A stretch of DNA of 18,608 bases from Lachnospiraceae bacterium (lineage in GTDB: Bacteria > Bacillota > Clostridia > Lachnospirales > Lachnospiraceae). Positions 7,575 through 14,443 of this stretch are shown here, one piece after another; position 1 is the first letter of the stretch; each line of letters begins with the position of its first letter. The stretch is from the NCBI GenBank assembly GCA_900766925.1, contig CAAFXG010000609.1, positions 1 through 18,608 on the forward strand, given 5' to 3'. The position numbers were made by a program, and so were the translations under genes. The notes below the pieces were generated by a model. That model was not told where the DNA came from. It ran no database searches and saw only the letters and a list, made by a program, of their open reading frames with translations.

Positions 7575-8597
7575 CTACTTAATAACCTTAATCCAGCCTT
7601 CCGGAGCTTCAATACGTCCCATCTGAATACCGGTTAAGGTATCATATAACTTCTTTGTTACAGGACCCATCTCATCCATTCCGCTCGGGAAGCAGATTTC
7701 CTTTCCATGGTCTACAATCTTGCCTACCGGTGAAATAACTGCGGCTGTACCACAGAGACCACACTCTGCAAAATCCTTAACTTCATCTAAATAAACCTCT
7801 CTATGCTCAACTGTCATACCAAGATACTTCTCAGCAACAACCATGAGAGAACGACGTGTAATAGACGGAAGAATACTATCTGACTTAGGTGTTACAAGCT
7901 TGCCATCCTTAGTAATAAAGATAAAGTTAGCTCCTCCTGTCTCCTCAACCTTTGTACGTGTTGCCGGGTCAAGGTATAAATTTTCTGAATAACCCTGATT
8001 ATGAGCATCAACAATTGCATGCAGACTCATCGCATAGTTAAGACCGGCCTTAATATGACCTGAACCGTGAGGTGCTGCCCTGTCAAAATCAGAAACTCTG
8101 ATAACAATAGGCTTTGCTCCACCCTTAAAATATGGTCCTACAGGTGTAACAAATACTCTGAACTGATACTCATCCGCAGGCTTAACACCAATAACCGCAT
8201 TGCTTCCGAACATATATGGTCTTATGTAAAGTGTAGCACCTGAGCCATAAGGTGGTACATAATCAAGATTTGCCTCAACTACCTTGACAACAGCATCTAC
8301 AAACTTATCCTCAGGATATGTAGGCATCTCAAGTCTCTTACATGAGTCTACCATTCTCTGAGCATTAAGATCAGGACGGAAACATACAATATGACCATCC
8401 TCTGTCGTATATGCCTTAAGACCCTCAAAACAAGTCTGTGCATACTGAAGGACACCTGCACACTCGCTGATTACGACATTAGCATCCTGTGTAAGCTGTC
8501 CGCCTTCCCATGCACCATTCTTGAAATTATCAACATAACGATTCTCTGTCTGGATATAGCCAAAGCCAAGATTTGACCAATCAATATTCTTGCTCAT
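7575..8597 (-). CDS. ilvE: Branched-chain amino acid aminotransferase (PLP)
   Basis: A 340-residue fold-type IV PLP aminotransferase, the usual length for the longer bacterial/eukaryotic-type BCAT. Visible are CFEGLKAY (56-63), FRPDLNAQRM (73-82), the PLP lysine Lys183 in GHIKAGLNYA, EETGGANFIF (218-227) and CGTAAVISPVG. It interconverts leucine, isoleucine and valine with their 2-oxo acids using glutamate/2-oxoglutarate in the cytoplasm. GGGAG lies 7 bases before the ATG. It is flanked upstream by ridA, whose product removes reactive enamines that damage PLP enzymes, and downstream by a glycosyltransferase with no obvious metabolic link. Confidence 0.96.
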   Translation of the reverse strand: MSKNIDWSNLGFGYIQTENRYVDNFKNGAWEGGQLTQDANVVISECAGVLQYAQTCFEGLKAYTTEDGHIVCFRPDLNAQRMVDSCKRLEMPTYPEDKFVDAVVKVVEANLDYVPPYGSGATLYIRPYMFGSNAVIGVKPADEYQFRVFVTPVGPYFKGGAKPIVIRVSDFDRAAPHGSGHIKAGLNYAMSLHAIVDAHNQGYSENLYLDPATRTKVEETGGANFIFITKDGKLVTPKSDSILPSITRRSLMVVAEKYLGMTVEHREVYLDEVKDFAECGLCGTAAVISPVGKIVDHGKEICFPSGMDEMGPVTKKLYDTLTGIQMGRIEAPEGWIKVIK

Positions 8598-8626
8598 AAT
8601 AATACTCCCTTTCCCTAGTGTTTATG

Positions 8627-8670
8627 GTATAGCATTTTCAATAATCCCTGTTAATCCAAAACTGCTATAC
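8627..8670 (-). promoter_or_regulatory. Inverted repeat in the ilvE leader
   Basis: The 161 bases between ridA and ilvE hold an 8-bp inverted repeat, GTATAGCA/TGCTATAC, separated by 28 bases, starting about 30 bases upstream of the ilvE start codon. No T-run follows, so it is not an ordinary terminator. No T-box consensus is present. A possible promoter (TTGCAT-17-TAAACT on the minus strand) lies upstream but is weak. The role of the repeat is unknown. Confidence 0.3.
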
Positions 8671-8758
8671 AATGCTTCCTTAGATTGTGGCAGCCATTTT
8701 CTGACAGCCAAACACAGATATAGTTTATTCCTATGCAGACAATTATGCAAGTGAAAAT

Positions 8759-9139
8759 TTATGCTTTTATAGCAACAGCTTCAATTTCTATCTTGACATC
8801 CTTAGGAAGTCTTGCCACCTCTACGCACGAACGGGCAGGGCAATTCTCTACAAAGAATTCTGAATATACCTCATTTACCGCTGCAAAATCGTTCATGTCC
8901 TTTATAAATACCGTAGTCTTAACAACCGAAGCTGCATTTGCACCTGCCTCGTTTAAAAGTGCAATAAGATTACCGATAGCCTGTCTCGCCTGAGCCTTTA
9001 TATCTCCTGTTTCAAGCTCCCCTGTCTCAGGAATAATAGGAATCATTCCTGATGTATAAATCATGTCGCCTACAACAACAGCCTGTGAATATGGTCCGAT
9101 TGCCGCCGGTGCCTTTGTGGTTGAAATAATCTGCTTCAT
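8759..9139 (-). CDS. ridA: RidA family enamine/imine deaminase
   Basis: A 126-residue member of the RidA/YjgF/YER057c/UK114 family, full length. Key residues include Tyr17 in GPYSQA, Arg103 in CPARSCVEVARLP and Glu120 near the C-terminus, the set expected for active RidA trimers. These hydrolyse 2-aminoacrylate and other reactive imines released by PLP dehydratases, forming 2-oxo acids and ammonia. AGGAGG lies 8-9 bases before the ATG. It sits directly upstream of ilvE, and in other bacteria IlvE is a known target of 2-aminoacrylate damage, so the pairing makes metabolic sense. Confidence 0.95.
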   Translation of the reverse strand: MKQIISTTKAPAAIGPYSQAVVVGDMIYTSGMIPIIPETGELETGDIKAQARQAIGNLIALLNEAGANAASVVKTTVFIKDMNDFAAVNEVYSEFFVENCPARSCVEVARLPKDVKIEIEAVAIKA

Positions 9140-9236
9140 AAAATAAATCCTCCTTGTAGCATATATTCATATTCCATTAGTCCCTACAGATTAATGCAGT
9201 GCACTAACTACATACAACAAACTAAGCATAAACAAT

Positions 9237-10076
9237 CTAATCTGCAATTTCAATTGTCTTTTCTGTTATTTTTATTTTTCCTTCCTTCAGAAGGTGCCCT
9301 ACAGCACGCTTAAATGCATTTTTACTGAGGCCGAATTCCTTTTTGATTATATCCTTATCCGCCTTATCCGTAAATGGTAATACACCACGATAGCTCTTAA
9401 TAACGTCATATACCATTTGACTGTCTTCATCCATCTGCTTGTAAGCCGGTGCCCTCAGTGCAAGGTCAGCCTTGCCATCCTCACGAATATTAACTATACG
9501 GCCTGATACGACATCTCCTACCATAACCTTATCATACAATTCACTTTCATGTATCAGCCCTGAATATTTGTCATCAATTGCAACAAATGCGCCCATGCCC
9601 TTTTTGTACTCATATACTGTTCCTGTAAATGTCTGATTTTTCTCATAGTTCTCAACAGGAAGCAAATGTCCATACAGCTTCATGGAAACACATAATCTCC
9701 CTGACTTATCTGCATACATTCTTACCAGGTATTCCCTGCCCTCTTTGAGGCTTGCAGTCTGCTCCTTAAATGGAAGCAATATATCCTTTTCAAGCCCCCA
9801 GTCCATAAATGCACCTATCGAAGTTACATTTTTAACCCGAAGCTTCTTAATCTCACCCATGGTTATAAACGGTGTATTAGTTGTTGCTATTATTCTGTCC
9901 TGAGAGTCTCTATAGATAAATACAGTCATTTGCGCACCAGCCTTGATGCCCTCAGGAACCTGCTTTCTTGGGAGAAGTACGGTTTCCGCCGTCGGAGTGT
10001 CTTCCTCTCCAAGATATATTCCAAAATCTTTAGATCTGATTACCTTTAATGTGTTCCACCTTCCAATTTCAATCAT
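9237..10076 (-). CDS. cvfB: CvfB-like S1-domain RNA-binding protein
   Basis: A 279-residue protein with tandem S1-type OB folds (roughly 1-65, 70-135 and 145-215; a clear S1 signature is GMGAFVAIDDKYSGLIHESEL) and a C-terminal winged helix (about 220-279, KSYRGVLPFTDKADKDIIKKEFGLSKNAFKRAVGHL begins this part). This order is that of CvfB/YitL, an RNA-binding regulator affecting virulence and mRNA levels in Staphylococcus and conserved across Firmicutes. The ATG has AAGGACGG upstream. The 97-base gap to ridA contains the 8-bp palindrome AGTGCACT but no clear terminator. Biochemical role in this organism is inference. Confidence 0.88.
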   Translation of the reverse strand: MIEIGRWNTLKVIRSKDFGIYLGEEDTPTAETVLLPRKQVPEGIKAGAQMTVFIYRDSQDRIIATTNTPFITMGEIKKLRVKNVTSIGAFMDWGLEKDILLPFKEQTASLKEGREYLVRMYADKSGRLCVSMKLYGHLLPVENYEKNQTFTGTVYEYKKGMGAFVAIDDKYSGLIHESELYDKVMVGDVVSGRIVNIREDGKADLALRAPAYKQMDEDSQMVYDVIKSYRGVLPFTDKADKDIIKKEFGLSKNAFKRAVGHLLKEGKIKITEKTIEIAD

Positions 10077-10112
10077 GTCATTCCGTCCTTTCGTAAATTA
10101 ATATAAATAAAA

Positions 10113-10157
10113 TACAGGCGGATTATTAAGCATTTTTATTAAAATAATCTACCTGTA
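10113..10157 (-). terminator. Probable terminator after the small unknown gene
   Basis: A 15-bp stem (10113-10127 with 10143-10157; one mismatch and one G-U pair when transcribed leftward) encloses a 15-base loop and is followed on the minus strand by TTTTATTTATATT. It lies between the stop at 10178 and the cvfB start and would separate the two transcripts. Confidence 0.6.
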
Positions 10158-10177
10158 TAATACCACATACGTATAAT

Positions 10178-10528
10178 CTATTTCTTCTTAGCTGACTTTA
10201 ACTTAAGTACTTTAGTCTTAATATATTCAGCATCCTTATCTTCTGCCCTGTCAAAGCCGTATTCTGTCAGCTTCTCGACAGAATTGTTAAGTGAAAACAC
10301 CGACATACCCTTTTCGTTCAGCTTCTCCTTATAGCCATTGTAAACATCTATTATGGCAAATACATCCTTACTCCTTTTGTCTGGATTAAGAATCACATCT
10401 CTGATACACCAATCGTAGACCGGTGCCCCCTTCTCCGGAACAGGAACTGAATCACTTACAACCTTTTTGGTATATACACCTTCTGTATCGCATATTGCCC
10501 AAGGCACCACGTATATAACGTTGCTCAT
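10178..10528 (-). CDS. Small protein of unknown function
   Basis: A 116-residue soluble protein beginning MSNVIYVVPWAICDTEG and ending in a basic tail (KLKSAKKK). I do not recognise the family. There is no signal peptide, membrane segment or metal-binding cluster. The middle is charged and likely mixed alpha/beta. The ATG at 10526-10528 is chosen because AGGAGG lies 7 bases upstream; an in-frame extension to 10549 has no ribosome binding site. It appears to be a single-gene transcript, with a terminator after it and a 258-base AT-rich gap before it. Confidence 0.7.
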   Translation of the reverse strand: MSNVIYVVPWAICDTEGVYTKKVVSDSVPVPEKGAPVYDWCIRDVILNPDKRSKDVFAIIDVYNGYKEKLNEKGMSVFSLNNSVEKLTEYGFDRAEDKDAEYIKTKVLKLKSAKKK

Positions 10529-10745
10529 AACATTTCCTCCTGTATGCAACCATCTTATAATTAAGAATGATTACTGTAACCTAAAAAAGTAACAAATATA
10601 TCTTGCAATAGCATTACCGAATTCAACTAAATTAATCACTATTTACGATAATACATTATTTCCCATACCATACAAGACGAAATGATATAGTATTTCTTAT
10701 ATTTTGTCAAACAATTAATTATAAAAAATTTTTTTAAAAAAGTGC

Positions 10746-10774
10746 TTGCTTTTTTGGAGGACATCATATATAAT
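10746..10774 (+). promoter_or_regulatory. Promoter of tRNA-Gln
   Basis: TTGCTT (10746-10751), a 17-base spacer and a perfect TATAAT (10769-10774), ending 12 bases before the mature tRNA. The tract just upstream (about 10725-10740) is almost pure A/T, like an UP element, as expected for a stable-RNA promoter. The remainder of the 258-base gap (10529-10745) is AT-rich and shows no gene. Confidence 0.8.
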
Positions 10775-10786
10775 ATGTCCTTGTGA

Positions 10787-10859
10787 TGGGCTATCGCCAA
10801 ATGGTAAGGCACTGGACTCTGACTCCAGCATTTTCAAGGTTCGAATCCTTGTAGCCCAG
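10787..10859 (+). tRNA. tRNA-Gln (anticodon CTG)
   Basis: The cloverleaf is complete: acceptor TGGGCTA/TAGCCCA, D stem GCC/GGC, anticodon stem CTGGA/TCCAG with loop CTCTGAC (anticodon CTG at 10819-10821), and T arm CAAGG-TTCGAAT-CCTTG. A U1-A72 first pair is typical of glutamine tRNAs. The discriminator base is G and CCA is not encoded. It reads CAG codons and is transcribed alone from its own promoter, ending in a strong terminator 3 bases later. Confidence 0.96.
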
Positions 10860-10861
10860 CT

Positions 10862-10891
10862 AAAGCGACTTCGTTAAGAAGTCGCTTTTTT
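10862..10891. terminator. Bidirectional terminator between tRNA-Gln and the diguanylate cyclase gene
   Basis: AAAGCGACTTC and GAAGTCGCTTT form an 11-bp perfect stem with a 5-base loop (GTTAA), followed by a T-run rightward. The A-run preceding the stem supplies T residues for leftward transcripts from the convergent cyclase gene. Confidence 0.9.
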
Positions 10892-10894
10892 GTT

Positions 10895-12364
10895 TTATTT
10901 CTCGAACCACTCGTATCCGTTTCTGCCCCGTTCTTTGACGTTGTATAAAGCGAGGTCAGCATATTTAACCAGTTCGGAGAAATCATTACCGTAATCAGGA
11001 AAAGCAACAATACCTGCACTGTAGTGTAGCTTATATTTTGAATTCTCCTGTTCCAGAACCTTTATTTCCCCAAGCCTTGATTTCAGAGTTTTTAATCTTG
11101 TATTAAGAGAAGCATTGGATTCCACATTTTTCACAAGGACTACAAACTCATCTCCACCATATCTAGCAATAAATGATTCCTCGGAAAACACCTCTGTCAG
11201 GCAATCTGCAAATGCCACAAGCGTTTTATCTCCTACATCATGTCCAAAATTATCATTAATACTCTTAAAATAATCAATGTCAATAAAAATCAGGGCTCCT
11301 CGTTCATCACTTCCCATGCTGTTAAGATGGGTCTGCACCGACGTGTCAAATACATGCCTGTTATACAAGCCGGTCAGGGCATCATGTGTTGACAGATATT
11401 CAAAACGCTCCTTTTCTGCAACATCCCTCATATGCAATGCATAAATCATACAAATAGACAAAACCACAAGCACAACTACAAATACAATTGTTATTGTCCT
11501 GAATGTCTGCATGGTGTCTGACAATGCATTATTAGGGATTCTGACAACAACACTCCAGCCATCCATGGAATCAATTCTCTCAAACACCTGCACATAGGTC
11601 ACACCTCGAAGAATAAACTTTACAGTTCCCTTCTTCTCACGATTACGCATTGCTTCTTCCCATTTACTGTATTCAGATGTGGATGAAGAATCAAGCTGCT
11701 GCTTAACCAACAATGTACTACTCCAATTTCCCAGCATATACTCGTCAGAACCGGAGCAAAGAATGGCAGTATTAGAAATCGAATTCAAAAGATAAATATC
11801 AGCCTGGTCCTGAAGGACATCTGTAGTTGCAATATTCTGTATTTCCGCAAGCGGATAAGTAACAAAGATACAACCTAGTCTCTCCCCGTTCTGATATATA
11901 GGCGAGAACATCGTAAATACCAGCTTTCCTGTCATTGACGAACGATATGGTTCAGAAATGGAAACCGTTTCTGTTCTCAGAGCAAGTTCTATAAGATTCC
12001 ATTTTGCAATCTCCTTTTGCTCTGATTCCTGACCATAAACAACACCATCCTGACCTACAATTCCTATACCTGTATAATCAGACTCATCAACACTGTCAAC
12101 CAGTCTGTCATACAATTCAGTAAGCTCAGGTAAGTTCTGGTATGATAACACGTTTGCCATTTCGTTTACCGACTGCTGCATATACTCAATAGAGCGGTTC
12201 ATCTTCTCTGCAATCAGACTGTCAATATTAACGGTAAGCTCACTGTCATGCTTTGTAATCATGGAGTTAAAATAATCAACAAGCAACAGTACTCCTATAA
12301 CAGATACCAGCAGATATACCCAGATATATATTGTTTTTGTAATTTTTCTTTTGTTTTTCTTCAT
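10895..12364 (-). CDS. Membrane diguanylate cyclase with extracellular sensor domain
   Basis: A 489-residue protein: membrane helix about 12-30, an extracellular region about 31-287 that resembles a double Cache fold (motifs such as GIGIVGQDGVVYG and WSVVVRIPNNALSD), a second helix about 289-310, then a GGDEF domain (DALTGLYNR at 328-336, metal-site IDIDYFKSIND at 361-371, RYGGDEF at 401-407). The intact GGDEF implies synthesis of cyclic di-GMP from two GTP. The product-inhibition site RxxD that normally lies just before the active site is SEES here (394-397), so feedback inhibition is probably lost. It follows a sugar-binding-type lipoprotein gene by 11 bases, suggesting that the lipoprotein delivers the signal. 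Confidence 0.93.
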   Translation of the reverse strand: MKKNKRKITKTIYIWVYLLVSVIGVLLLVDYFNSMITKHDSELTVNIDSLIAEKMNRSIEYMQQSVNEMANVLSYQNLPELTELYDRLVDSVDESDYTGIGIVGQDGVVYGQESEQKEIAKWNLIELALRTETVSISEPYRSSMTGKLVFTMFSPIYQNGERLGCIFVTYPLAEIQNIATTDVLQDQADIYLLNSISNTAILCSGSDEYMLGNWSSTLLVKQQLDSSSTSEYSKWEEAMRNREKKGTVKFILRGVTYVQVFERIDSMDGWSVVVRIPNNALSDTMQTFRTITIVFVVVLVVLSICMIYALHMRDVAEKERFEYLSTHDALTGLYNRHVFDTSVQTHLNSMGSDERGALIFIDIDYFKSINDNFGHDVGDKTLVAFADCLTEVFSEESFIARYGGDEFVVLVKNVESNASLNTRLKTLKSRLGEIKVLEQENSKYKLHYSAGIVAFPDYGNDFSELVKYADLALYNVKERGRNGYEWFEK

Positions 12365-12375
12365 AGGCTTCCCTC

Positions 12376-13422
12376 TTAATCCAAAGACAATATAGCCTTT
12401 ACGTCTTCCGTATATATTGTTTTTTTGTTGACAACCAAAACTCCCGTATCAACAAATTTATCCCCGACTGGATTGCCTTCAACTAAATTGATTGCTGCTT
12501 TTACACTGTAATACGCCATATCGTACTGGCGTTGAAGCATTGTCGCCGCATAATATTCAGGCTGACTAATCAGACCTGCTATATCATCAGAATAATCAAA
12601 GCCGACTATTGCAATATCTGTACGGTTATTCTTGCTTATAGCTTTGGCAAACCCAACTGTAGAACCATTATTACAGCCGAAAACGCCTCTCATATCCGGA
12701 TACTCATTCATTAATTCATACGCACATTCCTCTGCTCTGTCCGCATCGCCTCCATTAACCTTAATATCCGTAATAATTGTCCATGTATCCGGTGCGTGCC
12801 CGGTCCAATACTGGCTAAAGCCTGCAAGTCGTTCACTGATTGTCTGTGATGTTGCCGAGCCTACACCTATGCCAACCTTCAGACTGTCTGACTCCGTGTA
12901 TCCCATTTCCGAAAGCTCAGAAATCATTTCCATTGCTGCCTGCTGTCCTGCATAAAGATTATCCGTCATACAACAGACATCATAATCATCTACCGTTATC
13001 GTCGTATCAAGCAAAACCACCGGTATTCCCATTTTATGTATCCTGCTTATCGGTTCAGCGAGGTTTGAAGAATGGTCGGGAGCAATAATAATTACATCCG
13101 CTCCTGCTTCAACCGCCATATCGAGCAATGTTACCTGGTCTTCCCATTCATTCTCATTTTCACTGCCACTGAAATAAACATTACAATCTAAAGTGTCTGC
13201 TGATTTCTTCACATAGTCAGTCATGGTGTCCCAATAATTGTTGCCCAGTGCCTTAACAATCAGATATACATTAACACGTCCATCCTTAACTTCATTCAAA
13301 GCTTCGAAATCTTTAATCGCCGCTTTCTTTGGCTCCTCGTTATCAGCCTTTGCACACGAGCCGGACAGACACGACATTACAAGTACAAAAAGCAATACCA
13401 GTACCCTTTTAATGCGCTTCAT
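12376..13422 (-). CDS. Sugar-binding-type lipoprotein (type I periplasmic binding fold)
   Basis: A 348-residue protein with a lipoprotein signal peptide (basic MKRIKR, hydrophobic core, candidate acylated Cys18 or Cys23) followed by a Peripla_BP_4/LacI-like two-lobed binding domain (AGADVIIIAPD, GIPVVLLDT, VFGCNNGSTVGFAKAI, IAIVGFDYSDDI). Family members bind sugars or autoinducer-2-like molecules outside the membrane and usually deliver them to an ABC importer. No permease or ATPase of that type lies nearby; instead a membrane diguanylate cyclase follows after 11 bases. A sensory rather than transport role is therefore likely. AGGGGTG lies 7 bases before the ATG. Ligand unknown. Confidence 0.9.
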   Translation of the reverse strand: MKRIKRVLVLLFVLVMSCLSGSCAKADNEEPKKAAIKDFEALNEVKDGRVNVYLIVKALGNNYWDTMTDYVKKSADTLDCNVYFSGSENENEWEDQVTLLDMAVEAGADVIIIAPDHSSNLAEPISRIHKMGIPVVLLDTTITVDDYDVCCMTDNLYAGQQAAMEMISELSEMGYTESDSLKVGIGVGSATSQTISERLAGFSQYWTGHAPDTWTIITDIKVNGGDADRAEECAYELMNEYPDMRGVFGCNNGSTVGFAKAISKNNRTDIAIVGFDYSDDIAGLISQPEYYAATMLQRQYDMAYYSVKAAINLVEGNPVGDKFVDTGVLVVNKKTIYTEDVKAILSLD

Positions 13423-13510
13423 TATTCAACACCCCTATCTATTATTCATAGCATATAAAGCACAAACCACTATAAATATAGTAACATACTTACTGCTTTT
13501 TTTCCATAAC

Positions 13511-13541
13511 AAAAAGCTCCGTAAACCTTACGAAGCTTCTT
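13511..13541 (-). terminator. Terminator of tRNA-Arg
   Basis: Read leftward, AAGCTTCGTAA pairs with TTACGGAGCTT (one G-U pair) around a 3-base loop, followed by TTTTT. It begins only a few bases after the tRNA 3' end. Confidence 0.8.
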
Positions 13542-13543
13542 TA

Positions 13544-13617
13544 TGCGGCAGAGAGGATTCGAACCCCCGACACCTTGGTCCGTAGCCAAGTGCTCTATCC
13601 AGCTGAGCTACTGCCGC
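13544..13617 (-). tRNA. tRNA-Arg (anticodon ACG)
   Basis: Complete cloverleaf on the minus strand: acceptor GCGGCAG/CTGCCGC, D stem GCTC/GAGC, anticodon stem CTTGG/CCAAG with loop CTACGGA (anticodon ACG, normally converted to ICG by TadA), and T arm with TTCGAAT. The discriminator is A; CCA is not encoded. It reads CGN codons. It has its own promoter, which overlaps the end of the preceding phosphopantetheinyl transferase gene, and a terminator directly after it. Confidence 0.96.
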
Positions 13618-13644
13618 GCATGTATTATATTTACAACAGTGGTT

Positions 13645-13673
13645 ATTGTACAACACATAATTTTCTTTGTCAA
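13645..13673 (-). promoter_or_regulatory. Promoter of tRNA-Arg, overlapping the PPTase stop codon
   Basis: On the minus strand a perfect TTGACA (13668-13673), a 17-base spacer, then TACAAT (13645-13650). The TGA of the PPTase gene (13670-13672) lies inside the -35 element. The expected start point is about 20 bases before the mature tRNA. Confidence 0.85.
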
Positions 13674-14326
13674 GCAAATTCATACGAAATATCCGAAATA
13701 TCACTTGCACATACGGTTATATAATAATCTTCTATTCTGGTTGTTGCAAAATGGCAGTCAGTACCCTCAACAAACATATTTTTCAAGTCAATACTAAACG
13801 AATTAAGCGGAACACTTATTCCCTGTCCTGTAAGCTTCAGATAACTCTCCTTCATTGTCCAAATCTGGCAGAACCGCTCCGCATCACTACTACCATTGAT
13901 ACCAACTTCAAAATCTCCATTATCAAGATAACTAATCTCTGATGTGGTAAAACACCTTGCTGCAACCTTTTGGAACTTATCTTTAATCTGTTCAATGTCT
14001 ATACCAACAGGCATGTCACTATATACCAAAACAACGTATTCACCCGAATGAGACAAGTTATAATGGAATTTAGGATATCCTTCTATACAAGGCTTACCAT
14101 GTGCACCCCTGCTAATAATAATATCATCAACACCTATTCCAAGTTTTGCGCATGCTGTTTCCTGCAACAGAAGTCCTGCTGTAAGTGATACGAATGCAGC
14201 CCTTCTGTTCTTAAATTTGCGAACCTTTTCCTTCCTGTCCCTATACAGTGATTCCAGCAATTCTTCATATTGCTCATCAGTTAAATCTGTATTTACTTTT
14301 CTAACAATTACATTTATCCTACTCAT
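13670..14326 (-). CDS. 4'-phosphopantetheinyl transferase (Sfp type)
   Basis: A 218-residue Sfp-family enzyme that transfers phosphopantetheine from coenzyme A to a serine of carrier proteins. Motifs, numbered from the chosen start: NLSHSG (90-95), the Mg-binding VGIDIE with Asp110 and Glu112, and WTMKESYLK (156-164) containing the catalytic Glu/Lys. The size fits Sfp-like enzymes of secondary metabolism, not the roughly 125-residue AcpS of fatty acid synthesis. I choose the ATG at 14324-14326 because TAGGAG lies 5 bases upstream; an in-frame ATG at 14341 has no such site. It follows the ACP and BtrH-like genes and probably activates that ACP. Confidence 0.92.
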   Translation of the reverse strand: MSRINVIVRKVNTDLTDEQYEELLESLYRDRKEKVRKFKNRRAAFVSLTAGLLLQETACAKLGIGVDDIIISRGAHGKPCIEGYPKFHYNLSHSGEYVVLVYSDMPVGIDIEQIKDKFQKVAARCFTTSEISYLDNGDFEVGINGSSDAERFCQIWTMKESYLKLTGQGISVPLNSFSIDLKNMFVEGTDCHFATTRIEDYYITVCASDISDISYEFA

Positions 14327-14346
14327 AAAACTCCTACACATAGTAA

Positions 14347-14401
14347 AACGAGGGATGTTTACCTGTTGCCATCTTCAAGCAACAAGGCAACAACCCCCGT
14401 T
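14347..14401 (-). promoter_or_regulatory. Large imperfect hairpin before the PPTase gene
   Basis: The gap between the BtrH-like gene and the PPTase gene contains an outer 8-bp stem, AACGGGGG (14394-14401 in complement) with CCCTCGTT (one G-U pair), and an inner stem TGTTGCC/GGCAACA. Only TTTT follows the outer arm, about 7 bases before the PPTase ribosome binding site region. It may be a weak terminator or attenuator that lowers PPTase expression relative to the two upstream genes, or an RNA-processing site. Confidence 0.45.
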
Positions 14402-14443
14402 ACATAGATATATCTAATTTCAGTATAGATAAAAACAATTATA

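Noticed and set aside
8598..8758. T-box or CodY control of ilvE
   Set aside because: No T-box consensus is present. The nearest CodY-like sequence (around 8694-8708) matches only about 10 of 15 positions, which is too weak to call.
10834..11019. Minus-strand frame ending GLQGFEP over tRNA-Gln
   Set aside because: It is the antisense of the tRNA and its terminator joined to an alternative frame of the diguanylate cyclase gene.
13543..13797. Plus-strand reading frame beginning MRQRGFEPPTPWSVAK
   Set aside because: It starts across the antisense of tRNA-Arg; RGFEPPTP-type openings are a classic artefact of translating tRNA T arms. It has no ribosome site and overlaps the PPTase gene.
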